A stretch of DNA of 64,000 nucleotides from NCBI GenBank assembly GCA_963734025.1, contig CAVTFR010000010.1, positions 1 to 64,000 of the forward strand, given 5' to 3'. Shown piece by piece: positions 1 to 8,834 of this stretch. The notes under the pieces are model-generated. The model was not told the origin of the DNA. It searched no databases and worked only from the letters and a program-made list of their open reading frames with translations. The DNA comes from JACVRW01 sp963734025 (GTDB taxonomy: Bacteria; Actinomycetota; Thermoleophilia; Solirubrobacterales; Thermoleophilaceae). The translations under genes were made by a program, and so were the position numbers. Each line of letters begins with the position of its first letter. The stretch's first letter is position 1.

Positions 1-1041
1 CTCGTAGTCGGTGACGCCCGGGATCTCCTTGTTGCAGTTGAGCGCCATCAGCGACGAGTGCCCGATCGCCACGGCCTTGGCGCCGAGCGCGAGGCACTTG
101 GCGATGTCGCCGCCGTTGCGGATGCCGCCCGCCACGACGAGGTCGATCTCGTCGGCGAGGCCCACGTCCTCGAGCGCGCGGCGCGCCTCGGGGATGGCCG
201 CCATCAGGGGGATGCCGGTCTCTTCGGAGGCCACGTGCGGGCCCGCCCCGGTGCCGCCCTCGGCGCCGTCCAGGTAGATGATGTCCGGCCCGCACTTTGC
301 CGCCATGCGCACGTCGTCGTACACGCGCGCGGCCCCGAGCTTGAGCTGAATCGGGATCTCGTAGTTGGTGGCCTCGCGCGTCTCCTGGACCTTCAGCGAG
401 AGGTCGTCGGGCCCGAGCCAGTCGGGGTGCCGCGCGGGCGAGCGCTGGTCGATGCCGGCGGGCAGCGAGCGCATCTCGGCCACCTGCTCGGTCACCTTCT
501 GGCCCATCAGGTGGCCGCCGAGGCCGACCTTGCAGCCCTGCCCGATGAAGAACTCCACCGCGTCGGCCAGCATCAGGTGATGCGGGTTGAAGCCGTAGCG
601 GCTCTGGATGATCTGGTAGTACCACTTGGTCGAGAGGTCGCGCTCGGGCGGGATCATCCCGCCCTCTCCCGAGCAGGTGGCCGTGCCGGCCATCGAGGCG
701 CCCTTGGCCAACGCCATCTTGGCCTCGATCGACAGCGCCCCGAAGCTCATGCCCGTGATGTAGACCGGGATGTCGAGCTCGATCGGCTTCTTCGCGAAGC
801 GCGCGCCCAGCACGGTCTTGGTCACGCACTTCTCGCGGTAGCCCTCGATCACGAAGCGCGTGAGCGTGCCCGGCAGGAAGATCAGCTCGTCCCAGTGCGG
901 GATCTTCTTGAACATCGAGAAGCCGCGCATCCGGTAGCGGCCGAGCTCGGCCTTCATGTGGATGTCGTCGATCACCTCGGGGGTGAAGATCTTCGAGCGC
1001 CCGAGGACGGTGCGGCGCGAGGGTGCGTTCTCGTCGGGCAT
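1..1041 (-). CDS. glxD: FMN-binding glutamate synthase-family protein (GlxD/MgsC-like), C-terminus outside window
   Basis: This is the catalytic synthase-type subunit of a split glutamate synthase. In the N-methylglutamate pathway the equivalent protein (MgsC) joins an amine to 2-oxoglutarate on FMN. About 347 residues are visible, and the frame runs off the left edge. Seen: the FMN/phosphate-binding stretch GGTGAGPHVASEETG and, near the edge, VVAGGIRNGGDIAKCLALG, both typical of the GltB central and FMN domains. The ATG at 1041 overlaps the stop of the upstream glxC by one base (TGATG), so the two are translationally coupled. Whether the product is glutamate or N-methylglutamate cannot be told from sequence alone; the sox and synthetase genes upstream favour N-methylglutamate. 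Confidence 0.88.
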   Translation of the reverse strand, partial: MPDENAPSRRTVLGRSKIFTPEVIDDIHMKAELGRYRMRGFSMFKKIPHWDELIFLPGTLTRFVIEGYREKCVTKTVLGARFAKKPIELDIPVYITGMSFGALSIEAKMALAKGASMAGTATCSGEGGMIPPERDLSTKWYYQIIQSRYGFNPHHLMLADAVEFFIGQGCKVGLGGHLMGQKVTEQVAEMRSLPAGIDQRSPARHPDWLGPDDLSLKVQETREATNYEIPIQLKLGAARVYDDVRMAAKCGPDIIYLDGAEGGTGAGPHVASEETGIPLMAAIPEARRALEDVGLADEIDLVVAGGIRNGGDIAKCLALGAKAVAIGHSSLMALNCNKEIPGVTDYE

Positions 1042-1820
1042 CACAGAACCAGCTTCCGCTCGCTCGGCTCGAGGCTGTCGTAGTTGTAGAGCTTCTTGCC
1101 GCACACGAACTTCTTCAGCTCCGGGGGCTCGCCGAGGCCGTAGATCCGGAACTTGCGCTCGATCAGCTCGGTGTCGGCGTCGGTCCAGTCGCCCTCGACG
1201 CAGTCGATACCGAGCGAGGCGACCTTGCCGCCGACGTACAGCGTGCCGTCGTACATCGAATCGCCGAGACCGTGGCCGACGTCGCCGAGGATGATCTGGC
1301 GGCCGCGCTGCATCATGAAGCCGGTCATCGAGCCGGCGCTGCCCATCACGATGATGGTGCCGCCCTTCTGGTCGATGCCGGTGCGGGCGCCCACCTGGCC
1401 CTTCACGACCAGGTCGCCGCCGCGCAGCGCCGCGCCGGCTAGCGAGCCGGCGTTTGACTCGATCACGACGACCCCGGACATCATGTTCTCGGCCACCGAC
1501 CAGCCCACGCGGCCGTGGATCTGCACCTCGGGGCCGTCGATCAGCCCGCAGCCGAAATAGCCGAGGCTGCCTTCGAAGGTGATCCGGCAGCGCGTCAGGA
1601 TGCCGACGCCGAGCGAGTGGCGCGCGCTCGGGTTGAGAATCGTCACGTCCCTGACGCCCTGGTCGTAGACGAGCCAGCGCAGCTCCGCGTTGATCTTGCG
1701 AGTGGACAGCTCGCGCGCCTCGATCACCGCGCGGTCGCCGTCGATCTCCGAGACCTTCGGGATCGTGCCGTCGAGCTCGACGAGCCCGCGCGCGTCGTAG
1801 GTGGCCGTCACCTCGTCCAA
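1041..1820 (-). CDS. glxC: GXGXG-domain subunit of split glutamate synthase (GlxC/MgsB-like)
   Basis: The 259-residue protein corresponds to the C-terminal GXGXG beta-helix domain of large glutamate synthase subunits, here as a separate polypeptide. Seen: repeated glycine-rich turns (GRVGWSVAENMMSG, GDLVVKGQVGARTG, GGTIIVMGSAGSMTG) characteristic of the right-handed helix. In GltB this domain has a structural role and holds the other domains together. Its 5' end overlaps the 3' end of glxB by 13 bases and its stop overlaps the glxD start, so glxB-glxC-glxD form one transcript. The same three-gene set is known from rhizobial glxBCD and methylotroph mgsABC. Confidence 0.88.
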   Translation of the reverse strand: MDEVTATYDARGLVELDGTIPKVSEIDGDRAVIEARELSTRKINAELRWLVYDQGVRDVTILNPSARHSLGVGILTRCRITFEGSLGYFGCGLIDGPEVQIHGRVGWSVAENMMSGVVVIESNAGSLAGAALRGGDLVVKGQVGARTGIDQKGGTIIVMGSAGSMTGFMMQRGRQIILGDVGHGLGDSMYDGTLYVGGKVASLGIDCVEGDWTDADTELIERKFRIYGLGEPPELKKFVCGKKLYNYDSLEPSERKLVL

Positions 1821-2746
1821 ACCATCACCGCGCCCTCGTAGGGGTCGTAGGTCTCGATCTCGCGGTCGACCACCTTGCGGATCGCGATCTCCTCGGAGGC
1901 GAGCGCCACGATGTCATCCGACTCGTAGAGCACCAGCGGCTTGGCCCCGAGCTCGTCCTTGGCCACGCCGAGCGCGTCCTCGGTCACGCAGAGATAGGTG
2001 AAGACGCCGTCCAGCTCACCGAGGCTGCGGCGCATCGAGTCCTCGAGCGAGTCGCCCTGCGCCATCCGCTCGGCCAGATAGACGGCGATGATCTCGGAGT
2101 CGCACTCGCTCTGGAAGCGGTGACCGGCGCGCTCGAGGCGGCGCCGCCACTGGTGGTAATTGGTCAGCTGGCCGTTGTGCACCACGGCCACGTCGGGGAA
2201 CGGATAGGCCCAGTAGGGGTGGGCGTTGGCGATGTCGACGTCGGACTCGGTGGCCATGCGCGCGTGGCCGATCGCGTGGGTGCCGATGAAGGAGTCGAGC
2301 TTGTAGTCGGCCGCCACGGTATCGGCATCGCCGAGGTCCTTGATGATCTCGAGCGAGCGGCCCAGCGAGAGCACTTCGGTGTCGCGCACGTCCTCGACGT
2401 AGTCGGCGAGCTGCTTGAGGTCGCCGTCAAAGCCGAAGGCGACCGTCAGCGCGTGCTGCGAAGTGGTTGCGTCGATCGAGCTGATCGCGGCCCCTGACGC
2501 CGTCATGCGGCTCTCGATATCCGCCCGCTGGCGATTCAGCCGCTCGGCGAAGTCGAACTCCTGGTGCCCGTTCGACTCCGCTAGCTTCACGTGCATCACG
2601 TAGCCCTCGGCCTCGGGCCGGTAGAGCGCGTAGCCGGTCGAGTCCGGTCCGCGATGCTTCATGGCCTGGAGCATGGCGGTCATGTCCGCGCCGACCCGGT
2701 GCTCACCGCCCCCGCTGCGATAGATGATCCCGGCGATCCCGCACAT
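1808..2746 (-). CDS. glxB: Class II glutamine amidotransferase subunit (GlxB/MgsA-like)
   Basis: The 312-residue protein is an Ntn-type glutaminase subunit. It begins MCGIAGII, so removal of Met exposes Cys2 as the N-terminal nucleophile of class II (PurF/GltB-type) amidotransferases. Further support: the HRGPDSTG segment near residue 32 and the GHARMATESDVDIANAHP segment that forms the glutamine pocket. It would release ammonia, or transfer methylamine from gamma-glutamylmethylamide, for the GlxC/GlxD subunits. It lies 12 bases downstream of the synthetase gene and overlaps glxC by 13 bases. The specific donor (glutamine or gamma-glutamylmethylamide) is unresolved from sequence. Confidence 0.88.
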   Translation of the reverse strand: MCGIAGIIYRSGGGEHRVGADMTAMLQAMKHRGPDSTGYALYRPEAEGYVMHVKLAESNGHQEFDFAERLNRQRADIESRMTASGAAISSIDATTSQHALTVAFGFDGDLKQLADYVEDVRDTEVLSLGRSLEIIKDLGDADTVAADYKLDSFIGTHAIGHARMATESDVDIANAHPYWAYPFPDVAVVHNGQLTNYHQWRRRLERAGHRFQSECDSEIIAVYLAERMAQGDSLEDSMRRSLGELDGVFTYLCVTEDALGVAKDELGAKPLVLYESDDIVALASEEIAIRKVVDREIETYDPYEGAVMVWTR

Positions 2747-2758
2747 GGCTCGGCCCCG

Positions 2759-4222
2759 CTAGGGGAGCACCTCCAGGTACTCCTCCTGCTCCCAGTCGGT
2801 CACGGCCGCGAGGTAGCGCTCCCACTCGTCGCGCTTGTAGTGGTCGAAGACCTTGTAGAGGCGGCCGGGCATCGCACTGAGGACCACCTCGTCCTTGGCG
2901 AGCGCGTCGAGCGCAGCCCCGAGCGAGTCGGGCACCTTCTCTATGTCCTCGCCCGCCTGCAGCAGGTCATATGTGTTGCCGGTCTGCGGCGGGCCCGGAT
3001 CGCTCTCGTTGCGGATGCCGTCGAGGCCCGCCACCAGTAGCGAGGCGACCGTCAGGTAGGGGTTGCAGGACGAGTCGACGCCGCGGTACTCGAAGCGGCC
3101 GCCGGAGGCCACACGCACCGTGCAGGTGCGGTTCTGCCAGCCCCAGTTCTTGTACACCGGCGCCCAGAAGCCCCTGTCCCACATGCGGCAGTAGGAGTTG
3201 ACCGTCGGGTTGCCGACGCACATGAGCGCGCCGAAGTGGTCGAGCATGCCGCCCAGGAAGTGGCGCGCGGTGTCGGAGAGCTGCGCAGGGCCCTCGGGGT
3301 CGTGGAAGACGTTGTTGCCGTCCTCGTCCATGAGAGTGAAGTGGTGGTGATGGCCGTTTGCCGAAACGCCGGTGAACGGCTTGGGCATGAATGTGCCAAG
3401 CAGCCCGTGCTTGCGACCCACTGCGGCGATGATCTGCCGGTAGGTCGTGATGTTGTCGGCGGTCCTGACGGGACGGTCGAAGCGGAAGTTGAGCTCGAGC
3501 TGGCCGGGCGCGTCCTCGTGGTCGCCGTAGCTCATGTCGAGCCCCAGCTTCTGCCCGTAGTCGATCACGTCGAGCAGCACCGGACGCAGCTCCTCGAACT
3601 GGTGGATGTGGTAGCAGTACGGCTTCGTGACGCCGTCGACGGACCCATCCTCGCCACGCCTGAGCCACATCATCTCGGGCTCGATGCCGATCAGGAAGCT
3701 GTAGCCGAGCTCCTGCTCGAACTCGTTGACGACGCGCTTCAGGTTCTGGCGCGGGTCGGCGTCGAGCAGCTCGCCGGTCTCGGTGTCGTAGCAATCGCAG
3801 TAGACGCGCGCCACGCGAGGGTCCCATGGCAGCACGGCGAAGGTGTCGAGATCGGCGATCGCCGCGAGCTCGGATTCCTCCGGGCCGAAGCCGATGTAGT
3901 TGCCGTCGCGGTCGGTGAACAGGTTCGCCGTCGCGCCGTATACGAGCTGGTAGCCCCTCTCGGCGACCTGCGGGAAGAAGTCCGCCACCACGCCCTTGCC
4001 CATCACGCGGCCCGTGATCGACACCTGCTGGAAGAAGACGTACTTGATCCCCTGCTCCTGAATACGGCGGGTGATCTCCTCGATGCGCTCACGCCGGCCC
4101 GGCTGGTTGCGGGCCTCTTCCAGCGTCGCGGGCGGCAACGTCGTCCGAGGCGTCTCGAGGACCGTGTCGACGGTGCCGCCGAAGCTCGGGGCGGCGCCGT
4201 TTACCGTGACGCTGTCGCTCAT
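2759..4222 (-). CDS. glnT: Glutamine synthetase-family ligase (type III GlnT / gamma-glutamylmethylamide synthetase-like)
   Basis: The 487-residue ATP-dependent glutamate-amine ligase has the GS catalytic fold. Seen: the metal and glutamate-site segments IGIEPEMMW, GDHEDAPGQLELNF and NGHHHHFTLMD, and the late YRGVDSSCNPYL. The first 40 or so residues are a loose Pro/Thr-rich extension, which makes it longer than the roughly 440 residues usual for this subfamily. In this context (glxBCD downstream, sox and fhs upstream) a role in making gamma-glutamylmethylamide from methylamine (GmaS) is plausible; ordinary type III glutamine synthetase is the alternative. The ATG is supported by a strong Shine-Dalgarno 7 bases upstream. 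The 91-base gap ahead of it carries a copy of the putative operator. Confidence 0.82.
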   Translation of the reverse strand: MSDSVTVNGAAPSFGGTVDTVLETPRTTLPPATLEEARNQPGRRERIEEITRRIQEQGIKYVFFQQVSITGRVMGKGVVADFFPQVAERGYQLVYGATANLFTDRDGNYIGFGPEESELAAIADLDTFAVLPWDPRVARVYCDCYDTETGELLDADPRQNLKRVVNEFEQELGYSFLIGIEPEMMWLRRGEDGSVDGVTKPYCYHIHQFEELRPVLLDVIDYGQKLGLDMSYGDHEDAPGQLELNFRFDRPVRTADNITTYRQIIAAVGRKHGLLGTFMPKPFTGVSANGHHHHFTLMDEDGNNVFHDPEGPAQLSDTARHFLGGMLDHFGALMCVGNPTVNSYCRMWDRGFWAPVYKNWGWQNRTCTVRVASGGRFEYRGVDSSCNPYLTVASLLVAGLDGIRNESDPGPPQTGNTYDLLQAGEDIEKVPDSLGAALDALAKDEVVLSAMPGRLYKVFDHYKRDEWERYLAAVTDWEQEEYLEVLP

Positions 4223-4229
4223 GCATCTA

Positions 4230-4234
4230 CCTCC
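4230..4234 (-). promoter_or_regulatory. Strong Shine-Dalgarno for the glnT-like gene
   Basis: On the minus strand GGAGG is followed 7 bases later by the ATG at 4222. It is one of the few strong ribosome-binding sites in a window where most genes are translationally coupled or apparently leaderless, and it fixes the start of the synthetase. It suggests that this gene can be translated from its own mRNA 5' end. Confidence 0.7.
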
Positions 4235-4289
4235 GGAGGTTCGGTCGCGGGGACGGGCCGGCTGCCCGCGCGCGGCGACTATATCACCG

Positions 4290-4309
4290 CTTTGAGCAAA
4301 TTTGTATAT
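4290..4309. promoter_or_regulatory. Putative GntR operator, copy 1 (upstream of the glnT-like gene)
   Basis: The plus strand reads CTTTGAGCAAATTTGTATAT with the palindromic core CAAATTTG. The minus strand ahead of soxD has CTTTGGACCAATTTGTTTAA (11995-12014), identical at 15 of 20 positions. Both sites are AT-rich islands in very GC-rich DNA, and each lies before a gene of the operon that encodes a GntR/UTRA regulator. A TATAGT box on the minus strand (4278-4283) lies 17 bases further on. The binding role is inferred. Confidence 0.5.
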
Positions 4310-4313
4310 CGGC

Positions 4314-5135
4314 TCAGGCGCGCGAATTCCGGGCGATTGCGGGCACCGGAGGCAGGTCCTCGAGCCAGCGCATCACGTGCAGGTCGATGCTGCGCGGGAG
4401 GAATATGTCGGTCGAGTGCATGACCGGCGCGCCCTCCGCCGTCGAGGTCACGTGGTCGATCTCGAGCGCCGCGACGGTCTCGTCCACGCCGAGAGCGCGG
4501 CCCACGCGATCGCGCTTCGTGACCACGCGAGCGGTGATGTGGGCGCGGGTGTAGGCGACGGGGACGCCCTGGCTGAGCAGCACGTCGAGCACCATCTCGC
4601 CATGCTCGAGTGCCTGGCGCGTGCGCGCGGCGGCCGGCAGCTCGACCTCGGGGTGGACGACGTCGCGCATCCAGGCGCCGCGGCGGCCATCCATCACGAG
4701 CACGCGCGTGACCGTGCTGGCCTCGGCGTCCGGATCGAGGTCGAACAGCTCGCCGAGCTCCGGGCCAAGCCGGCGGCTCTCCAGCTCGAGCTCGCCGAGC
4801 TCGAGCTTCACGCCCCGCTGGCGAGCGAGCTCGGTGTAGGAGATGAGCCGCTCGAGCCCCTCGTCGAGGCTGGTGCTGGTCGAGCGCCCGACGTAGGTGC
4901 CGCTCCCTTGCCGGCGCACGATCTCGCCGCTCTCCTCGAGCCGCTGCAGCGCCGTGCGCAGGGTGCCGCGCGAGATCCCCAGCTGGCCGGAGAGCTCCTG
5001 CTCCGGCGGCAGCCGCTCGCCTGGGCGATGGCGGCCGGTGGCGAGCCACGTGCGCAGGGCCTCCTCGGCGATGTCGACGAGGGACGGCTTCCCCGGGCGG
5101 CCAGGCGCGCCGGCTGGTTCCGCGCGTGCGCTCAC
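4314..5135 (-). CDS. GntR-family transcriptional regulator with UTRA ligand domain (HutC/FarR type)
   Basis: The 273-residue regulator has a winged-helix DNA-binding domain (about residues 18-90: GERLPPEQELSGQLGISRGTLRTALQRLEESGEIVRRQGSGTYVG) and a UTRA effector domain containing VVHPEVELP and the late MHSTDIFLP strand. The GTG start at 5135 was chosen because it follows the fhs stop by one base; the frame stays open further upstream, but that stretch is fhs sequence. Sitting inside the operon it probably controls, it is a candidate sensor of an N-methylated amine or amino acid and may bind the shared element at 4290-4309 and 11995-12014. It is most likely a repressor by family habit, which is inference. 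Confidence 0.85.
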   Translation of the reverse strand: MSARAEPAGAPGRPGKPSLVDIAEEALRTWLATGRHRPGERLPPEQELSGQLGISRGTLRTALQRLEESGEIVRRQGSGTYVGRSTSTSLDEGLERLISYTELARQRGVKLELGELELESRRLGPELGELFDLDPDAEASTVTRVLVMDGRRGAWMRDVVHPEVELPAAARTRQALEHGEMVLDVLLSQGVPVAYTRAHITARVVTKRDRVGRALGVDETVAALEIDHVTSTAEGAPVMHSTDIFLPRSIDLHVMRWLEDLPPVPAIARNSRA

Positions 5136-5136
5136 G

Positions 5137-6816
5137 TCAGAAGAGTCCCACGGTCCGCCCCTCGGCGTCGATGTCCACGTTGAACGCCGCGGGCTGCTTG
5201 CCCAGCCCCGGCATCTGCTGGATATCGCCGCAGAGCGGCACCAGCCAGCCCGCACCGGTGTAGGCGCGGATGTCGCGGACCGGCAGCTCGAAGTCCTCGG
5301 GGGCGTTCAGCAGCGCCGGGTCGGCCGACAGCGACAGGTGCGTCTTCGCCATGCAGATCGGCAGCTTGTCGAGCCCGTCCTCGTGGTACTGGCGCATCTT
5401 GCGCTGGGCGTCCAGGTAGAAGACGACCTCCTTGGCGCCGTAGACCTTCTTCGCCACCTTCTCGATCTTCACGTGGATCGGATCGTCGTCGTCGTAGGTG
5501 AACGAGAACTCGTTGGGCTGCTCGGCGGCGTCCGCCACGGCCTCGGCGAGGGCGGCCGCGCCCTCGCCCCCGCGCGCGAAGCCGTCGTTGACCTCGGCGC
5601 CGTGCGCGCCCGCGTCGAGCGCGAGCTGGCGCACCAGCTCGACCTCCTCGTCGGTGTCGCCGGGGCGCCGGTTCACGGCGACGACGCAGGGCAATCCGAA
5701 CGTCTTCACGATTCCCAGGTGACGGCGCAGGTTCGCGAAGCCTGCCTCGAGCGCCGCCTGCGCCTTCGAGGAGTCGACTCGCGGGTCGTCCTCGACGCCG
5801 CCATGGTGCTTGAGCGCGCGCACGGTCGCCACCAGCACCACAGCGCTCGGCGTCAGGCCGCCCTTGCGGCAGACGATGTCGAAGAACTTCTCCATGCCCA
5901 TGTCCGAGCCGAAGCCGGATTCGGTGATCACGTAGTCGCCGAGCTTCTGGCCGATCAGGTCGGCGACGAGCGACGAGTTGCCGTGCGCGATGTTCGCGAA
6001 CGGCCCGGCGTGCATGAGACAGGGCTGGCCCTCGAGCGTCTGGATCAGGTTGGGCTTCAGCGCGTCCTTCAGCAGCACCGTCATCGCACCCGCCGCGCCA
6101 AGATCCTCCGCGGTCACGGGCTTGCCGCCGTCGAACGAGTGGGCGACCGTGATCGCGCCGAGCCGCTTACGCAGGTCCTGAAGATCGCGGGCCACCGCGA
6201 GGATCGCCATCACCTCGGAGGCGGCCGTGATGTCGAAGCCGGACTCGCGGGGGTAGCCGTTCGCGCGCCCGCCCTGGCCGAGCGTGATCGCGCGCAGCGC
6301 GCGGTCGTTCATGTCGAGGGCGCGCTTCCAGTCGACCCGGAGTGCGTCGATCTTGTGCGGGTTGCCGTGCAGGATCGAGGCGTCGAGCACCGCCGCAAGC
6401 AGGTTGTTGGCCGCCCCGACTGCGTGGATGTCGCCGGTGAAATGGAGGTTCAGGTCCTCCATCGGCACCACCTGGGTCATGCCGCCGCCCGCGGCGCCGC
6501 CCTTGATGCCGAACACCGGGCCGAGGGACGGCTCGCGCAGGCACAGGAGCGGGTCCTTGCCGATGTATCCGAGGCCCTGGGTCAGGCCGACCGCGGTGGT
6601 CGTCTTGCCCTCGCCAGCCTTCGTCGGCGTGACTCCGGCGACGCAGACGATCTTCCCGTCCGGTACGTCCTTCATCCGCTCGAGCACGCCGAGCGAGACC
6701 TTCGCCTTGTGGCGCCCGTAGGGCTCGAACTCGTCGGGCGTCAGGCCCGAGCGCTCGGCGATCGTCTCGATCGGGAGGAGCTCGGCCTCCTGCGCGATCT
6801 CCAGGCTGCTCTTCAT
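5137..6816 (-). CDS. fhs: Formate-tetrahydrofolate ligase
   Basis: The 559-residue enzyme makes 10-formyl-THF from formate, ATP and THF in the cytoplasm. Seen: the P-loop-like TPTKAGEGKTT at residues 63-73, the PSLGPVFGIKGGAAGGGMTQVVPMEDLNLHFTGDIHAV region typical of the family, and FGLPCVVAVNRRPGDTDEE in the C-terminal half. The length is normal. Its place directly after soxB suggests that it captures one-carbon units released when N-methyl groups are oxidised, after formaldehyde is converted to formate elsewhere. It is followed by the GntR regulator after a single-base gap and lies 28 bases after soxB. Confidence 0.96.
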   Translation of the reverse strand: MKSSLEIAQEAELLPIETIAERSGLTPDEFEPYGRHKAKVSLGVLERMKDVPDGKIVCVAGVTPTKAGEGKTTTAVGLTQGLGYIGKDPLLCLREPSLGPVFGIKGGAAGGGMTQVVPMEDLNLHFTGDIHAVGAANNLLAAVLDASILHGNPHKIDALRVDWKRALDMNDRALRAITLGQGGRANGYPRESGFDITAASEVMAILAVARDLQDLRKRLGAITVAHSFDGGKPVTAEDLGAAGAMTVLLKDALKPNLIQTLEGQPCLMHAGPFANIAHGNSSLVADLIGQKLGDYVITESGFGSDMGMEKFFDIVCRKGGLTPSAVVLVATVRALKHHGGVEDDPRVDSSKAQAALEAGFANLRRHLGIVKTFGLPCVVAVNRRPGDTDEEVELVRQLALDAGAHGAEVNDGFARGGEGAAALAEAVADAAEQPNEFSFTYDDDDPIHVKIEKVAKKVYGAKEVVFYLDAQRKMRQYHEDGLDKLPICMAKTHLSLSADPALLNAPEDFELPVRDIRAYTGAGWLVPLCGDIQQMPGLGKQPAAFNVDIDAEGRTVGLF

Positions 6817-6844
6817 TCGTAGTCCTCTCTCGTCATGGGCGGCA

Positions 6845-8062
6845 TCAGTGGCTCACCGCCGCTGCAGCCAGCTCCGACACCAGCTTGTCTTCGTAGAAGC
6901 GCTCTAGCGCGAACGGCGCGATCAGCTCGGGCGTCCTGCCCGTCGCGGCAAGCTCGGCGAGCGTCTTGCCGACGATCGGCGCAGCCTTGAACCCGTACGT
7001 GCCCCAGCCCGAGCTGACGTGGAAGCCCTCGACCTCCGTCTTGCCGAGGATGGGGCTGTAGTCCGGGCTCAGGTCGCAGAGCCCCGCCCAGCTGCGCAGG
7101 ATGCGCGCGCGCTCGAGCTGCGGGAAGAGCTCGAGCGAATGGCGGCATACCTCCTGCATGAAGTTGAGCGTCCCCTGCATGCGGTAGGTCGTCCAGGGCT
7201 CGATCTCGGCGCCCATGAGGAACTCGCCGCGGTCCGTCTGCGAGATGTAGACGTGCATCTGCGACGAGACGATCACCACGTCGAGCAGCGGCTTCAGCGG
7301 CTCGGTCACGCATGCCTGCAGGATGTGCGTCGTGATCGGCATGCGCACGCCCGCCATGTCGGAGATCAGCGAGCTCCAGCCGGCCGTGCAGTTGAGGACC
7401 GTGCCCGCCTTGATGCGACCACGGTTCGTGACGACGCCGCTGACCCGTCCGCTCTCGCGCTCGATGCCGGTGACCTCCGTGTAGGGGTGGATCTCGGCGC
7501 CGCCGCGGTCGGCGCCGCGCGCAAGCCCCCACACCACGGCGTCGTGGCGGATCACCCCGCCGGGCGGGTGATAGAGCGCGCCCATGATGGGATGGACCGC
7601 GTCCGGGTTGTCGACCTGCATCGCGGGTGCCAGCCCCTTGATCTCGTCGGGGTTGATCAGCCGCGAGTCGATCCCGTTGAGGCGGTTGACCTCCGCGCGG
7701 TTCGCCATCACGAACATCGCGCGGTCGCTGTGGGCGAGCGTCAGGTGGCCGTTCTGCGAGAAGAGCAGGTTGAAGTTGAGCTCCTTGGAGAGGCCCTCGT
7801 AGAGCTTGACCGAGGCGTCGTAGAAGCGCGCGCCCTCCTCGGTCTTGTAGTTCGAGCGCAGGATCGTCGTGTTGCGGCCGGCGGCTCCGGAGCCGATGTA
7901 GCTCTTCTCGAGGACAGCGACGTTCTCGACGCCGTGGTCGCGCGCCAGGTAGTACGCCGTCGCGAGGCCGTGCGATCCGCCGCCGATGATCACTACGTCG
8001 TAGGAGTCCTTCAGCTCCGGGCGCCTGCGCCACATGCGGCGCCTGCGGAAGATGTCAAGCAC
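6845..8062 (-). CDS. soxB: Sarcosine oxidase beta subunit / N-methylglutamate dehydrogenase subunit A
   Basis: The 405-residue FAD-dependent DAO-fold subunit removes the N-methyl group from an amino acid. Seen: the Rossmann dinucleotide motif VVIIGGGSHGLATAYYLA at residues 23-40, the GSGAAGRNTTILRSNY stretch found in SoxB proteins, and the C-terminal GFHVSSGWGTYGFKAAPIVG that closes the FAD site. It overlaps the soxG 3' end by 8 bases. SoxB and the paralogous MgdA are hard to separate by eye; the glxBCD and synthetase neighbours lean towards MgdA. Confidence 0.92.
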   Translation of the reverse strand: MLDIFRRRRMWRRRPELKDSYDVVIIGGGSHGLATAYYLARDHGVENVAVLEKSYIGSGAAGRNTTILRSNYKTEEGARFYDASVKLYEGLSKELNFNLLFSQNGHLTLAHSDRAMFVMANRAEVNRLNGIDSRLINPDEIKGLAPAMQVDNPDAVHPIMGALYHPPGGVIRHDAVVWGLARGADRGGAEIHPYTEVTGIERESGRVSGVVTNRGRIKAGTVLNCTAGWSSLISDMAGVRMPITTHILQACVTEPLKPLLDVVIVSSQMHVYISQTDRGEFLMGAEIEPWTTYRMQGTLNFMQEVCRHSLELFPQLERARILRSWAGLCDLSPDYSPILGKTEVEGFHVSSGWGTYGFKAAPIVGKTLAELAATGRTPELIAPFALERFYEDKLVSELAAAAVSH

Positions 8063-8834
8063 CGGGCGCCACCTCCAGCGTCGTGCGCGAGGGCGCGGGC
8101 CGGCCCGCGCCGGAGCGATGGTCAGCGGGCCGCTCCTCGACCGGCCCGAGCGCCTCGATCCCGACCGGCCCGCCGCCGAGACTGTCCGCCGCGTCGGCCA
8201 CCACGGTCCAGACGTACTGCCCGAGCGCGGCGCCGAAGGGCATCAGGAAGCGGTCGTCGCCCTCGCGCAGCACGGCGCCGGGCGTGCGCGCGACCGAACC
8301 GGGCCGGAAGCCGTGGACGGGCAGCGCCTGCGGGCGCAGGTCGAGCGCCGTGAAGCGCGCGAAGGTCTCGCGCGCGAGCGGTCCGGCGATCGTGAGCGCG
8401 GCGAAGACGGTCGTCACGTCCAGGACGGTCGCGTGGCCCGCGGCGCCTGCGGCGCCGTCCTCGAGCGCGTGGAGCAGCTCCGCGACCGCGCCCGGCTCGC
8501 AGAAGACGATCGCGCGCTCGCGCGTGTAGGGGCACCACCACGCGCCGGCCGACCGCGTCGCGCGTCCGAGCTCGAGCACGCCGCCGCCGGCTCCGGCGAC
8601 GATCGCCGCCAGGTCCGCGGCGTCCGCCTGGATCTCGATCTTGCCGAGCTGCGAGAGGTCCGCGAAGCCGACGGTCGCGGCGCAGCGTGCGCGCTCGGCC
8701 TCGGCGCCGTCGAAGCTCGCCGCAACCCGCCAGCCATCGCGCTCCTCGAGCCGCGCGCCGGCCGCGAGCGCCTGGCGCTCCATCGGGCTGCGCGCCGGGG
8801 CATTCCGGCCCGGTGACAGGAACTCCAGGCTCAC
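8055..8834 (-). CDS. soxG: Sarcosine oxidase gamma subunit / N-methylglutamate dehydrogenase subunit D
   Basis: This is a 259-residue GcvT-fold accessory subunit of heterotetrameric sarcosine oxidase. It is poorly conserved and recognised from position between soxA and soxB and from the SLEFLSPGRNAP start, FADLSQLGKIEIQ, and LPVHGFRPGSVARTPGAVLREGDDRFLMPFGAALGQYVW segments. The GTG start at 8834 overlaps the soxA stop in a GTGA junction. The C-terminal stretch SGAGRPAPSR is encoded by a palindromic repeat (8083-8118) that recurs near 17.5 kb, so the tail looks like repeat-derived sequence added to the gene. Confidence 0.82.
   Translation of the reverse strand: MSLEFLSPGRNAPARSPMERQALAAGARLEERDGWRVAASFDGAEAERARCAATVGFADLSQLGKIEIQADAADLAAIVAGAGGGVLELGRATRSAGAWWCPYTRERAIVFCEPGAVAELLHALEDGAAGAAGHATVLDVTTVFAALTIAGPLARETFARFTALDLRPQALPVHGFRPGSVARTPGAVLREGDDRFLMPFGAALGQYVWTVVADAADSLGGGPVGIEALGPVEERPADHRSGAGRPAPSRTTLEVAPGA
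8083..8118. repeat. Interspersed palindromic repeat, copy A (inside soxG 3' end)
   Basis: GTGCGCGA is followed by a perfect 20-base palindrome (8092-8111, arms GGCGCGGGCC/GGCCCGCGCC) and CGGAGCGA. Nearly the same string occurs at 17502-17538 in an intergenic gap. Here it is translated in frame as part of the SoxG tail. It resembles a REP-like mobile hairpin. Confidence 0.6.

Noticed and set aside
58..1083. Long plus-strand open frame of 341 codons opposite glxD
   Set aside because: It is an antisense shadow: the minus-strand product is a clear glutamate synthase-type protein, and the plus frame gives low-complexity Arg/Ala/Val/Leu-rich sequence.
4897..6822. Plus-strand open frame of 641 codons opposite fhs
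   Set aside because: Its product is Arg/Leu/Val/His-rich without any domain, as expected from the reverse strand of a high-GC gene; the minus strand encodes intact formate-THF ligase.
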